From Termitomyces sp. T153 (Eukaryota > Basidiomycota > Agaricomycetes > Agaricales > Lyophyllaceae), in assembly GCA_018296165.2 (NCBI GenBank), contig JACKQL020000083.1:62001-126000 (forward strand): 64,000 bases of DNA, read 5' to 3'. This document shows positions 1-11,151 of the stretch, in pieces. The notes under the pieces were generated by a model. It did no database searches. It was given only the letters and a program-made list of their open reading frames with translations, and was not told the origin of the DNA. A program made the position numbers and the translations under genes. Every line of letters begins with the position of its first letter. Position 1 is the stretch's first letter.

Positions 1-5
1 TTGTC

Positions 6-2404
6 TTGGAATGCCTCTGCCAATACCAGCTCTATTTAAAGCCTGAGAAGTGTGAATTTGAACAGACTAAAGTGGAGTACCTGGGCTTGATCATTTTGCA
101 TGGAATGGCCAAGATGGACCCTATTAAAGTGGCAGGTGTAGCAGAGTGGCCTGAGCCAAGAAACAAGGAAATTCAGGCCTTTCTTGGGCTTGTCAATTTC
201 TATCAGAGGTTCATACAGGATTTCTCCCACCATGCATGCCCCCTCTTTGACCTCACAGTTAAGAATACAGCATGGTGGTGGGAGCCTCCATAGCAAGCTG
301 CCTTTGATGCTCTCAAGCAGGCTGTGACCTCAAAGCCAGTCCTCCTGTTCCCCAACAATGACTCTCCATTCTGTGTGGAAGCAAATAGCTCAGACTTTGC
401 TACAGGGGCAGTCCTCTCTCAGCAGTCAAAAGAGGATGGCAAATGGCATCCAGTAGCCTTCTACTCCAAAAGCCTTAATGCAATGGAATGGAACTATGAG
501 ATCCATGACAAGGAGATGCTGGCAATTATTCAGTCCTTTGAAGAATGGTGGCATTTCCTCAAGGGTGCATGGCATAAGTTTGAAGTCTGGACAGACCACA
601 AGAACCTGGAGTACTTTCATTCTGCTAAGAAACTCAATAGACATCAAGCTTGGTGGTCTCTGTATCTGGCCAACTTTGACTTCTCACTGCACCACAAACT
701 AGGACAGAGCATGGGCAAACTAGATGCACTGTCCAGGTGGGCTGACCATGGCACAGGAGCAGGAGATAATGACAACATTGTCCTCCTCAAGCTGGAGCTC
801 TTTGCCATCTGTGTGCTAGAAGGGATTGTGGCTCAAGGGGATGAGACAAACATCCTTAGGGACATCCAAAGAGGGAACTGAGAGAGTGCATAGGAGGATG
901 CAGTTGCCCAGGCTACACAGACCCTACAAGCTTGACAGACAAGTGGAGTCAAGTCAGTGCATGCTGATGAGTGGGGTCTTCAGGATGGGCTTTTGACCTT
1001 CTGAGGATGCATTTATGTGCCTAACATTCCAGAACTTTGCCAGCACATTGTAAAACAACATCACAACTCTTAGGTAGCTGGACATCCTGGAAGGTGGAAG
1101 ACACTGGAGCTGATATCCTAGAACTATTGGTGGCCACAGATTTCCAGATATATAGGCACCTACACTAGCACCTGTGACTTCTGTCTCCACACCAAGCCTC
1201 ACCACCAAGCACCTATGGGCCAGCTCCACCCACTTTCTATTTCAGCTGCTTGCTAGAGTGTTGCATCAGTGGATTTCATTGTGGAACTCCCAGATGCTCA
1301 TGGGTATGATGCAGTGATGGTAGTGGTGAACCTCTATGGCAAATGGGCTCACTTCATCCCTACCCATGCCACATGCTCTGCCTTAGGAGTGGCCAGCCTG
1401 TACCAAAAGAATGTCTGGAAACTCCACAGTCTGTTGGATAAGTATGTCTCTAACCAGGGCCTTCAGTTTGTGGCAGAATTTGCTAGAGAATTGTATTGCC
1501 TGCTAGGCATGAAGCTCCATACCACCACAGCCTATCACCATCAGTCAGATGGGCAGACAGATATGTTAACCAGGAACTGGAACAGTATCTCCACCTATTT
1601 TGTAATGAGAGGCAGGATGACTGGGATGAGCTGCTGCCAGATGCAGAATTCCAATACAACAACCATGTTCACTCTTTCACACAGATGATTCCATTCTTCC
1701 TGGACACTGGCAGGCACCCTTGCATGGGATTTGAACCTTGGACATGCCCCTCAGAAAATGACTCTGTCAATGAGTTTATGGACTGGATGAGGAGGGCACA
1801 GGAGGAGGCAAAAGCTGCATTGGTGAAGGCCAAGGAAGACATGGCATGGTACTATGATTGCGAATGGACACCTGCTCCAATTTACAAGCCTGGGGACCAT
1901 GTGTACTTGGATAGCTCAGACATTAAGACAACAAGGCCATCCCAGAAGCTGTCACATCATCCTCTTGGCCCCTTCACAGTGGAGAAGAAGGGAAGGCCTT
2001 TGGCATACCAACTTAAACTCCCAGCAGGCCTCCACCAACTGCACCCAGTCTTCAATATAGTTAAGTTATTTCCAGCTCCAGAGAATCCAATCCCAGGCCA
2101 TCACCCTAAGCCACCTCCACCACTAGTCCTGGTCAATGATGAGGAGGAGTATGAGGTGGAGGAAATCTTGGACAGCAGGATATTCCAAGGGAAGTTGCAG
2201 TTCAAAGTGAAGTGGAAGGGATATGGCATCAAGGACATTTCTTGGGAACCACAGGCTGATATTCACACATCAGGCCTGGTCCAGGACTTCTACCATAGGC
2301 ATCCCAATGCTCCAAGAGCTGTTCAAGGCATCTATCCTGTTTTAACAGCTGATCAGGTAATTCATGACTTCTTCTACCCAGTGTATCAAGATGCCACATG
2401 CTAG
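6..2404 (+). pseudogene. gypsy pol remnant: RT, RNase H, integrase, chromodomain
   Basis: Domains in order: end of RT with the thumb motif EYLGLII near 78-100; RNase H (about 324-740) with FCVEANSSDFATGAVLSQ and the connection LEYFHSAKKLNRHQAWW; integrase core (about 1269-1690) starting MDFIVELPDAHGYDAVMVVV; and a chromodomain (about 2150-2260) with FKVKWKGYGIKDISWEP. In-frame stops occur near 291 and 879, more stops lie at 880-1260, and a frameshift near 1555-1565 splits the integrase. The second integrase acidic motif reads SNQG where SD(R/Q)G is usual, so a catalytic Asp is probably lost. The chromodomain suggests the parent element targeted modified histones. The frame is clear, but the gene is dead. 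Confidence 0.92.
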
Positions 2405-2415
2405 AGGGGGAGTGA

Positions 2416-2852
2416 TGTCAGGGGACATCCCACTTGTTTCCCCTTCTCCTCCTCCAGTTCCTGTCAGATCCTCTCCACTATAGTTTTCTTTTATTCTCCT
2501 TCTCTTTCCTTATCTGTTGGTCTTAGTTTTAGCCCTCAGGTTGCACTGGTTCTCTGTCCATAATTCAGACAAGTGTTGCCTCTGTGATGTACATGCTTGG
2601 GTCATGTGACTGGCCAACTGGTTGGTTGGTCACATGATTGGTCAGCCTGTCAATGCATTTGACTTGGTCATGTGACTTCCAGTAAATTTTCTGAACACTG
2701 GCATTGGGGATCCTCAGACTTGTTCTCTTTGGATCTCCCTCTGCCAGGTGAGTAGCTAGAATGCTAGAACTTCTTGTAGATACTGAATAGACTTTGGATC
2801 TCCCTCTGCCAGTTGTGTGATTGAGCCACAGCCTCCAGAAGTTGCCTTTACA
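2416..2852 (+). repeat. gypsy 3' LTR (437 bp)
   Basis: The LTR starts TGTCAGGGGAC just after the polypurine tract and ends TTGCCTTTACA, giving TG...CA termini. Both ends match an independent solo copy at 59264-59803 and, inverted, the LTR at 60105-60474; the shared ends fix the boundaries. A 437-bp LTR is normal for fungal gypsy elements. Confidence 0.88.
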
Positions 2853-2872
2853 TAGAGAGTGGCACAAGTGGC

Positions 2873-5800
2873 ATGCTGCTGGGCTTCTCTCCATCTCAAA
2901 AGATATCTAGTGCTACTTTATCTCAGCCTATAAGATATCACAATGTCTCATTGAACAGACAAACTAGGCTTTCATATCTACATATCTATGAGGATATTCA
3001 TGCCTTTGTTGAATATTCTAAAACAGCAGAAGATGCTATTGGATATCTCTTCTGTCAGGACCCTGAGAACTGGAAAAAACCTTAGCAGAGCTTTGCATAC
3101 TCTCTTGGGAATCCCAAGGGCAGAACTAAAGATGGTGAAAGAACCACTTGCTACCTATTGGTAGACAACAATAAGAAATTGGTACCTTGTTCTAGATGAC
3201 ATCTCATATGTAAGTATTCACTCCAAACTAAAGCCAACCAATCCTGACCAATGCCTATTAGGCCAAGGTTCTAAAGCATGTCCCATGGTGGATTTGATAC
3301 AGGCTTGGTCACCACATACACTAACTACAAGAGGCAATATACAACAGAGACTCAAACAAGACATTGACTGTTGAATGTCTTCTTTGTCTCCTAGTCAAAA
3401 CATCTTTGAAAAGACAGCAGCCTTGATCTCTGCATATCAAAAGCTGGGCTGCAGCACCTTGTACTAGCAAGAAACCTACTTGTCCCCCTCAGAAGAGATT
3501 GAACAATAAAGGATGCATAATCACTACTTGAAGATAAGTTGAGGATATCCAACAACATCTGAGAAGTGTCAAGGACAACTGCACCTGCAGTATAATCAAC
3601 AAAATAATGCATACATTATCTGCATACTCTTCACTAGGCTTGAATTCAACTTTGATTTCTTAATCCTTTTCTTAGATGTGAGCATTATGATAATATAACA
3701 TCTCAGTACCACTACATCCATTACCTGGATGGTTCTTCTGATGTCCACTATCTTGAAGCTTACTTCAATGAGAATATAGAAGAATTAGATAGGATTGAAG
3801 ATGACACATTGGCATCTGGTTATAGTCCTCTAGCAGAATGTACCAACCTTGCAAATGCCACTTCTCAAAGGATGCACTGCCATGTGTACTGATTAAATAC
3901 CAGTCTTATCAAAGTACTTATGTTTTATATTTAGCTGCTGATCACAATGATGATGATGGCAAATCTATGCCAACCAGAACTAGTTCACCTGGAATGTGAA
4001 GTCAAGATATGATACTATGAACCACTTCCAGAATATCACACCAGTTGTCCTTATACACTGGTTACCCTCAAAGGTGTCCACCATCACCCAATACCTTTAC
4101 CTCAAAAGACTCCTCCAGTTATTAGAAAAGACCTTTGTTAAGTTTTAAGAAGCATGCCAGATGATCTTCCAGACCTAACTGCTAGGTGACTTATGTGTCA
4201 CCCTGTCTTGAAGGCATATTTGAGTGCTAAGTTTCCTGATATTTCCTTGCCAACCCTCATAGACCTTCACATGTCTCTGGCAAATTGATGTCATCTTCAG
4301 AGCTACATAGACATAATTAAAGAAGAAATGTATCCCAGAGGTACTAGATAGAAAGGTACAATTATCACATAGGAACTTGCATAAGAAGAACCTGACCTAA
4401 ATCATAACCAGGTCTTCTGCATCTCAAGGCAGAACAAGATCTTCACCTTTCTATCACTCAACATTATATTCAGAGCATGCTTGAAATCTCCCCTCAGGAT
4501 CAAGTCTCCTATGAAGAGGATGAGAAAAAAAAGGCCCAGACACTTTGTATTGTCATATGCATGACACCTGAAGGCAATTGTTGGCTGCTTGATGCTCAGT
4601 ATCTCCAGTGTGACATTGGCTTCAAGTGTGTTGTTGGATTTCAAGAATTTGAGCTAGCAGCAATGAATCAGATTAACAATACCAGTAAGTCACTAGATCA
4701 CTAGATTAATTCTACCAGACAACATCTATATTGCTTGATTATAGGTATTACATTTTGTCAAGTATTTGTCACTCATCAAACACCCATGGCCCATCAATGT
4801 GTATTTCAAGAGGTGGAAAGAATTGTCTTGCTAGATACAGGCAGATTTTTATGATGGCAACACTTGCATGCAGAAGGACTGGGTGAGAAGAACACAAAGG
4901 GAATGATATTGTTGCTTGCAGTGGATCAACATGGAGGTCAAGCCAAAGGTATATTCTTGGATAGTATATGGCATTTTTCCAATCTGATTCAACTATACAG
5001 GGATAGTATTGCATCTCCAGTCTTTAACTCAACAGAAGCAGTTGTGAAACAAACCTGATTAGCACAAACCTCATAGGTTGCTCTCCCAACTCTCTCCTTA
5101 TGAGCATCTTCACTGACTTCTAAAATTATGTACCATCCATGTATTTCAGAAGATACAAAAGTGTCATGTTCCAGAGGATGTTTGACTGAAGATGAGGAGC
5201 TTAGTATGCCTGTGTTCATAATGATTGGGATGGTACTATCCAAGCTATTGAGGATAGGGGAGGAAAAGCAGGTTGAGGTGTCCACCACCAACATCAACTC
5301 TAACTTTCATACTTGAGCTTGCTTATTTCCTCCCTCCTAATAGATTGGCTTCAGGATAAGATTTGAAGTGGATTTGCCTTTCATGCAATGTGCTGGAAAA
5401 AGAGTCATATTTCTATGGATATCTGGCAGGTTGGAGATGCCACTAACAATGTGGTTGAAAGCACACATTCTGATGTTAACCAAGAAGGCTTGCACTGCAC
5501 CTTAGTAGGTAGTGTTTGAAAAGGCCAGAGCTTTGATACTATGAAAATAAGTATGCTTTAGGTCAGGCTCAAATAAATCACATTGAAGTATTGCTCACCA
5601 TGTAATAAAGGCCACAGAATCCTCTGGAGTTTGCCCATCCTATGAGTCTGGTGATCTCTCAGAAAGCCTCACAAGGGGAGTTAAGTGCAGGTGTAAGCCC
5701 CACTCACTTTTCTGAGTAAAATAGTAAGAAGCTAAGCTTTAATATTTAATATGCAGTTGCAAGTCATCATCAAAAGTTGAGGCAGAGGATAAAAAGATCA

Positions 5801-6010
5801 AGGCATTTAACAAGAAACTGAAACTTACTAAGGACAAGTTCAACAAAGCTAGTGCCATGCTTACTCAAAAGCAAGGGGCTAGTAATACTGAAGAACTGGC
5901 CAAGGCTACAACAGCATATGAGAAAGCCAAAGTATCTAACAACAGGTTGAAGGGCAATAAATATGCACTTTCAAAAGGGTCTGGCAGAAGTTCCATAGTC
6001 TAAAGAAAAT
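2873..6010 (+). pseudogene. decayed multi-copy transposase-like gene
   Basis: Short open stretches in all three plus frames, separated by stops, read as one long ancestral protein. Recognisable pieces in order are CDIGFKCVVGFQEFELAAMN (near 4611-4665), AVDQHGGQAKG (near 4920), HKPHRLLSQLSPYEHL (near 5060-5110), GDATNNVVESTHSDVNQEG (near 5430-5490) and a lysine-rich coiled tail (near 5770-6000). These blocks resemble a large protein family present in many copies in agaric genomes, whose layout (a DxxF block, later a VESxHxDxN block) looks like a DDE/Mutator-type transposase. That functional reading is an inference from remembered family members. No single frame is intact, and the gene is CpG-depleted like its neighbours. 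Confidence 0.5.
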
Positions 6011-6222
6011 ACTTCATTCTATGTTGGCTCATGCTGAAAAGAAAGGGAGATGTTGAGTAAGGAGAGTGATGAATAGAAAGATTATTTGTTTGAGCCAGAA
6101 TCTCTTTTGTTTGAGGTGTAGATCTAACAGTTTCTGTGTCTTGCAGACAAATAAAGTTTATTTAGTTGCTTTTGCTCTCTTGCACAGATTCCAAGAGGGA
6201 AAAAACCCAAGGGAGACCACAC

Positions 6223-7339
6223 TCAAGCCAAAGGGGGAGCAAACAGAAGGGCTGGAGGCTCAAAATTGAAAGCATGAGGAGTGGCCAAGTGAAGGCATGC
6301 AGAGAGACCTAATATACACTCATGAGGTATGTCTATATAAAGCTTGTAGGTGTCACTATGCCACTGACTGAGGAGTTGAATTTTGTGATCAGCATAACCC
6401 ACTGTGGCTGCCACTGTAGCAGTGCCACAGCAGAAACTATGGCCTGCAAACTCTAAGGAGTTGATGTTGCATTCCATGAGGCAACATCTGAGCATTGTGA
6501 TGAAGACTTCTTGTGTGAGGGGGGAGCTGTCTGGGTTTGCAAAAAGGGGATAATCAAGCAGCTTTGGGTCAACAATGAACATATTATGGAGAGCTGATAC
6601 AGGGCAGGTGGAAGAGCCAGGGGGGGCCTTAGCAGCAGAATTGAAGTACCTTTGTGGAAAGGGTCTGTTTTGGAAGCAGGAAAATCAATCCTTACATGCA
6701 TGGGGGAGTCAAAGGAGGGAAGGGATGTGACACATCCCCATGTAAGCTGGGATGCAGGGCTAAACTTCTTGCCTTGTCCCAGTGTACATTCCCCACAGTG
6801 CAGGAATCTAGCCCATGCCAATTTGCATGCCACATCAAATGAAGCTTCAAAAGGTTTGGTAGTGTCACTAGCAACAGATGTGAGTTTCTGGAGGATTTCA
6901 AGGGTAATTGGCTGCTTGGAACTGCATTCACACTCCCCATGATAATGTTTGATGCCTCAGATAACCCTGCAGACTGTCTTGGATTTGCATGCACTAAATG
7001 AGAGTCCTTCATCAACATGGAGAGATTGGATGGCAGCAAGGTAGCTTTTGATAGTTTTTAGCTGCAGTGCATGATCTCCAAGAGAGCAGACCCATTCAAT
7101 GATGGCCTGGTTTGTGGCAGGGAGATAGCAGCTCAGTTTGCTGAGGATGCTGGAGTTGAGATGGCAGAAGTTGATGGAGGATTTTTGACCAGTAGAATAA
7201 GACTTTCTAGTGCTGGCTGCCAGTCTGTGCCACAAATAGAATGCTGCCTGAGGTGAGAGGTTAGCATGTGCTTCATACCAGTGAGATGGGATTTCCACAA
7301 TGAGGGAGTGTGTGGAAGGTGTGGTGTGAGCTCAAACAA
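6223..7339 (-). pseudogene. tyrosine recombinase remnant (Ngaro/DIRS integrase)
   Basis: A core-binding domain (about 6957-7298, with ASTRKSYSTGQKSSINFC) is followed by the catalytic domain (about 6260-6900). In that domain box I reads ARFLHCGECT, and box II reads GHSFCCGTATVAATVG, followed by a WHSDTYKLYI block that still has the nucleophilic Tyr. In active relatives box I carries Arg before C/xGE and box II is HxxR. Here both Arg positions read His and Cys, changes expected from CpG deamination (CGC to CAC, CGC to TGC). The gene is split over two or more frames and is inactive. In life it would insert the circular cDNA by site-specific recombination. Confidence 0.82.
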
Positions 7340-8700
7340 TCTGCTGTACTAAAAGTGGGAAGCAGCATCAGCAAGCATGTTTTCTTCAGTAGGAATCCAA
7401 ACTGAAGAAAAAGAAATATTGAGACAAGCCACAAGCATGACAATGGTCCTTAAGACCTGCATGCTGTGGACTGAGTTTGCTATCCCCAAGTTTAGCCAGA
7501 CTACAACAGCTGAATTATCACAGAAGAATGTGATGTGGTGCCCACCCCACTCATCTCTCCAGCATACATAGAAGTGTGTGCAAGATAGCAGAGATCTCCT
7601 TAAACTGGATGTCCCTGCCCCAGAAGTGTCAAGAAATGCAAGCAGAGAACCAGCAATCCACAATAACTCCTCCCATGCCTTTGTGGCCGCTAGCATCAGT
7701 ATGAATGGTGACAGATGGTCAAGAGGGGGATATGAGCATAATGCTGTTTCATCTCATGCTAAATGTCTGCCACCAGCAGATGTCAGATGCTGTGGCTCTG
7801 GGAATGTAGCATACCACAAATGATGTCTTGAATGAGCTAGAAAAATCAAACAGGCAGTAGAGAAATGTCTGAGAATGGGGTATAACTTGTGAAGCAAACT
7901 ATAAGAAGCCTGTCAGCTCCTGCAACTCAAGGAGGGAGCACTTGCATGTTAAAAACCATGCATCTAGCAGCTCCACCAGGAATACTAATTTATCCCAGGA
8001 AAGACATGCTTCCATAGCTGTGGAGTTGATTTCAAGGCCAAGGTATTCAAGCTCAGTTGTTGGCCAGATAGTCTTGGAATCTTGGAAGGAGAGCCCCAGC
8101 TCTCTTCCCAGACCTGATATCCACTCAATGGTGGCATTTGAAGTTGAGGGGGGCATGAGGGGGGAGAATGTGAGCAGGAAAATGTCCAGATAATGGCAAA
8201 GCAAGGCTGGTATGTGGCACTGGATGATCCAATGTAAAGCCTCTGCAAAGAGGTTAAATATGTATGGTGCAGATTTGAGACCAAATGCCAACACAATAAG
8301 ATAATATAGTTTCAAGCCCTATCAAAAGCCCAAAAGATGCCAGTCTTCAGATTGTATGGGGATATGGTGGAAGGCATTTTTGAGATCAAGCCTAGCTATT
8401 AGTGCACCATGGCCAAGCCCTCAAAGATCCTTGAGTGCCCATGCAAGCATGTTGTATGAAATGTGACCTTTGCTGTCTGGGATGCCATCATTGACTGACA
8501 AGCCTTCTTGCCATGACAGATGATTGATGAGACAGAGTTTACCGGGCTTCCTTTTGTGGCTTACTGCACCCAATGGTGAGCAACAAAAGTTTGGAAATGG
8601 CAGGGCATCAAGGGGCCCTATGGCATGAGACTGTTCTATGAGGGAATGAATGGAGGCATCAATAAATGCCTTGTTGTCAAAAGAAGATTTGAGATTTCTG
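7340..8700 (-). pseudogene. Ngaro/DIRS-like reverse transcriptase-RNase H remnant
   Basis: RT motif A reads ARLDLKNAFHHIPI (near 8370-8410) and motif B reads LAFGLKSAPYIFNLFAEAL (near 8230-8290). The catalytic YLDD is altered to YLDI (near 8190). RNase H follows with the blocks TIHTDASGHKG (near 7700) and TFFCDNSAVVVWLN (near 7480-7540). Stops separate the pieces. The domains belong to the DIRS-type RT/RH class rather than to gypsy. The altered YLDD makes the enzyme dead even apart from the stops. Confidence 0.78.
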
Positions 8701-8705
8701 CAAGA

Positions 8706-10077
8706 CTAAAAGTGATCTTCACTGACAAAGCCAATATTCACACCAGATTCAATTATATTGAGAATAGTGGATACAAATCCAGAATCAAGGTAATCACATA
8801 AGTAGTAGTGCCATGCATCAAAGACAAGGGGTGACTGAATCAGGGACTTGGAGGGGAACAAGAGATGCGCGGAATTACAGTGGGAATCAGTGTTAGGGCA
8901 TGGCAGTGGCCCTGCATGGCAGGCACCAAGCCTGCCAAGGCTCATCTTTAGGTTTTTTTGCAGTCCTTCTCCAGATGGTTCTTGCTGCTGCATCTGCAGC
9001 ATTTGTGGATGCAACTGTCAGAGTAAGGTGACACAGTACAGATGCCTTTGTTAAATGCAAAGCAAGTCTCTGTGCTTATGTCCCGCTCCCATTTGCCTAC
9101 TGACTTTCATGAGGTACCCAGTACTCTTGTATTCCCAAGGCAGAATTCCATCAAGAGCATCTCATCAGGCTTAGCCAATCCTGCATACAAACCCATGATC
9201 ATCTCTTGTCAGTGGTTAAGATGGAAGTGAATATGATACTGGAGGACAGCTGACCATCCATACTTCTGGTTAAGGGTTATAAGGTGCAACATGTATTTTG
9301 AGGTGCCATGCCTGATCACAAATGTTGCATAGATGTTGCCTGATGAAGTAGCAAAGGCCTGCAAGACAGAGAAGTAGGTGGAGAGGGGTATGAGGAGGTT
9401 GTGTAAGGCAGGGTAGTCCTTGGTCCCAGTGATCCTTGAGTTACTAGAATCTGTACAATCCAGATCAGCATATCTAAATTTTGACACAGGATCAAGTTTG
9501 CAGAGGTCCATAGGGCAAAACTTGTGATGGGCAATGTCCAATAGCATGCTTGTCTTAATGGTGGGGAAAAGTGTGGGTAGTGACTTACCGGCAGGGGACT
9601 GATCTGTTGACACAAAAGCTGGGAATGACAGTGGGGGGTTGGTCTGAAGTCCTGGCATGTCTGCTGCAAAGGATGACATGAGACCCAGTGACTGGTTTGC
9701 TAATGCAGCAAATGTGCATAACATAGTCATCATGCCTGTGAGCACAGCCTTGTTGTTCTGTGTTGGTGGATCTGGCAATTGAGGCTCCAGGTCATAGTGC
9801 TGAGGGATGGCTAATTGGTTATAGGCATAGCATGGAGCATTGGAGGTGGAGTAAGTGATGGTAAATCCAAAGATGGCAATGAAGGAGCTGGAGACAGGAG
9901 CAATGGGCAGTGGCCTGATGGAGCAAACTGACCATTAGATAGGCAAAGACGAACTGACATAGGCATGGTGCATGCCAAAATGTGAGAATTGTGTCCTGTA
10001 GAAAATAAAAGCCAAGTCCAAAGGACTGATGAGCTCTGTGTGAGTAGGGAAAGGAAACAGGACATAGGTATGGACAA
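8706..10077 (-). pseudogene. Ngaro/DIRS-like gag remnant
   Basis: A proline-rich start (about 10077-9800) is followed by a conserved globular block at 9209-9778 (DLCKLDPVSKFRYADL, then YGWSAVLQYHIHFH), a cysteine-histidine knuckle near 8990-9040 (CCRCSSKNHLEKDC) and a C-terminal stretch (PNTDSHCN ... FDAWHYYLCDYLDSGFV) at 8706-8900. The same blocks in the same order occur at 58264-60104 on the other strand, which supports homology. Frames shift several times. The role is probably nucleic-acid packaging for the element's reverse transcription. Confidence 0.65.
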
Positions 10078-10134
10078 ACCTGATGAGCTCTGTGTGAGTA
10101 GGGAAAGGAAGCAGGATGAGTTGGGGTAAGAAAA
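10027..10134. repeat. 54-bp tandem duplication
   Basis: Two copies beginning TGATGAGCTCTGTGTGAGTA start at 10027 and 10081, giving a 54-bp period. They sit at the upstream end of the inverted Ngaro/DIRS-like gag and could be part of its terminal repeats or a simple duplication. Confidence 0.7.
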
Positions 10135-10303
10135 ACTGTAGCTATATATACAATGTCCAGGCAGTAAGAATTAAGAAAACAATGGGCCATTGTCAGTAAT
10201 GCTACAAAGCAGTGTGATATGGCCAGGGGCATGATGCATGTGATATGGCCAGTGGGTGCAACACATCAAGGGTTGATTGAGGGTTGTGCCACTTACATAG
10301 ACC

Positions 10304-10702
10304 TCAATCAAAGGCTTTGATTGATTTAGTTTTTCCTACATCTGAACTATGAACACAATGAATTATTGCCCACCCATTAGCACTTTCCACCCAATGATCA
10401 CCCTGTTTATTTGAGTGAAGAACTAGAGAAACATGCTCACCTACAAAATGCAGATTGAAATGAGTAATGGTAGCTGAAGGAAAGATAAAAACATCCATGG
10501 GGCCTAATTGGAAAACAAGACCAGGCTTGTACAAGCAGTGTTCCCCACCAATATAGTCTCTGAAAGAAATGACAATACACAGAATCTTGTCTCCAAAATC
10601 CTGATGGGCATGAGTGGAAACACACAGATTAATAAGAAAGCCACCAAAAGGATGGGCAGGGCTTCTTCCTTTTAGAGGGAGGTATTTGACATAGGCCACC
10701 AA
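10304..10702 (-). pseudogene. TET/JBP-like 2-oxoglutarate/Fe(II) dioxygenase fragment
   Basis: One open frame of 132 residues carries the double-stranded beta-helix core: THAHQDFGDK with the iron-binding HxD, DYIGGEHCLYKPG, then GPMDVFIFPSATITHFN with the distal His, then GEHVSLVLHS. This arrangement matches the TET/JBP-like dioxygenases expanded in agaric genomes, which oxidise 5-methylcytosine or thymine in the animal and protist members. The position after the distal His that normally holds the 2OG-binding Arg (G-x-R-x-S-L) reads His. Upstream sequence (10.7-10.95 kb) has coding-like pieces but many stops. It is CpG-poor, partial and probably non-functional. Another 2OG-Fe(II) subfamily is the main alternative. 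Confidence 0.55.
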
Positions 10703-10992
10703 GGATTTGTACTCCTTAGAAAGGTGATGTTTGAGCTAGAAATCAAAATGTCAATAAATAGATGCTCAAGAATGGTTTGTTTACTTATGTTAGCCTCAAC
10801 AAACTGGAAACCTTCTTTCAAAAATTGCACCAGTATTTCATGTTCCTGAGGATCATCTTGAATATCCTTTGAGCAGTTTGGAACACATTGGGAATGGTTG
10901 ACTCTTGTAGACCCCTCTTTATAGACATAGTAAGGATGTACAGGAGGTGTATCTTGACCCTATTGTCTCATCAAGAAAAGTAGATGATCATA

Positions 10993-11076
10993 AAAAAGTC
11001 AACCCACTTGCTCAGCATAACAATTGTACCACAAAAAAAGTCAGCCCACTTGCTCAGCATAACAATTGTACCACAA
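10993..11076. repeat. 42-bp tandem repeat, two copies
   Basis: The units AGTCAACCCACTTGCTCAGC... and AGTCAGCCCACTTGCTCAGC... are 42 bp apart and near identical, ending in an A-rich run. They lie about 75 bp before a solo LTR. No function is evident. Confidence 0.75.
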
Positions 11077-11151
11077 ATAGTGCATGGATAAGAAGTTATA
11101 GCCTGTTTGTTGGGAGGAGTTCTTATGAAGGTCCTTGGAAAACAGGGCCTT

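Larger units (their letters stand above)
1..2852 (+). mobile_element. Ty3/gypsy chromodomain retrotransposon, 3' part
   Basis: The window opens inside the reverse transcriptase of a Ty3/gypsy element and runs through RNase H, integrase and a C-terminal chromodomain to a complete 3' LTR (2416-2852). A purine-rich tract (about 2403-2412) sits directly before the LTR, as expected for a plus-strand primer. The 5' LTR, gag and protease lie outside the window. The internal region is CpG-poor and carries stops and a frameshift, so this copy is inactive. A related, inverted copy lies at 60.1-64 kb. The LTR directly abuts an unrelated decayed gene starting near 2870, which suggests insertion into older repeat DNA. 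Confidence 0.93.
6223..10134 (-). mobile_element. Ngaro/DIRS-like tyrosine-recombinase retroelement, decayed
   Basis: Reading the minus strand from about 10.1 kb down gives gag-like protein with a zinc knuckle, reverse transcriptase, RNase H and tyrosine recombinase. This gag-RT-RH-YR order is that of Ngaro-type DIRS retrotransposons, which lack both a DDE integrase and classical LTRs. All domains are broken by stops and frameshifts and the region is CpG-poor. I could not delimit the split terminal repeats expected for Ngaro elements; a 54-bp tandem duplication at the gag end (10027-10134) is the only repeat seen there. A second copy of the gag part lies on the plus strand at 58.2-60.1 kb. 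Confidence 0.8.
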
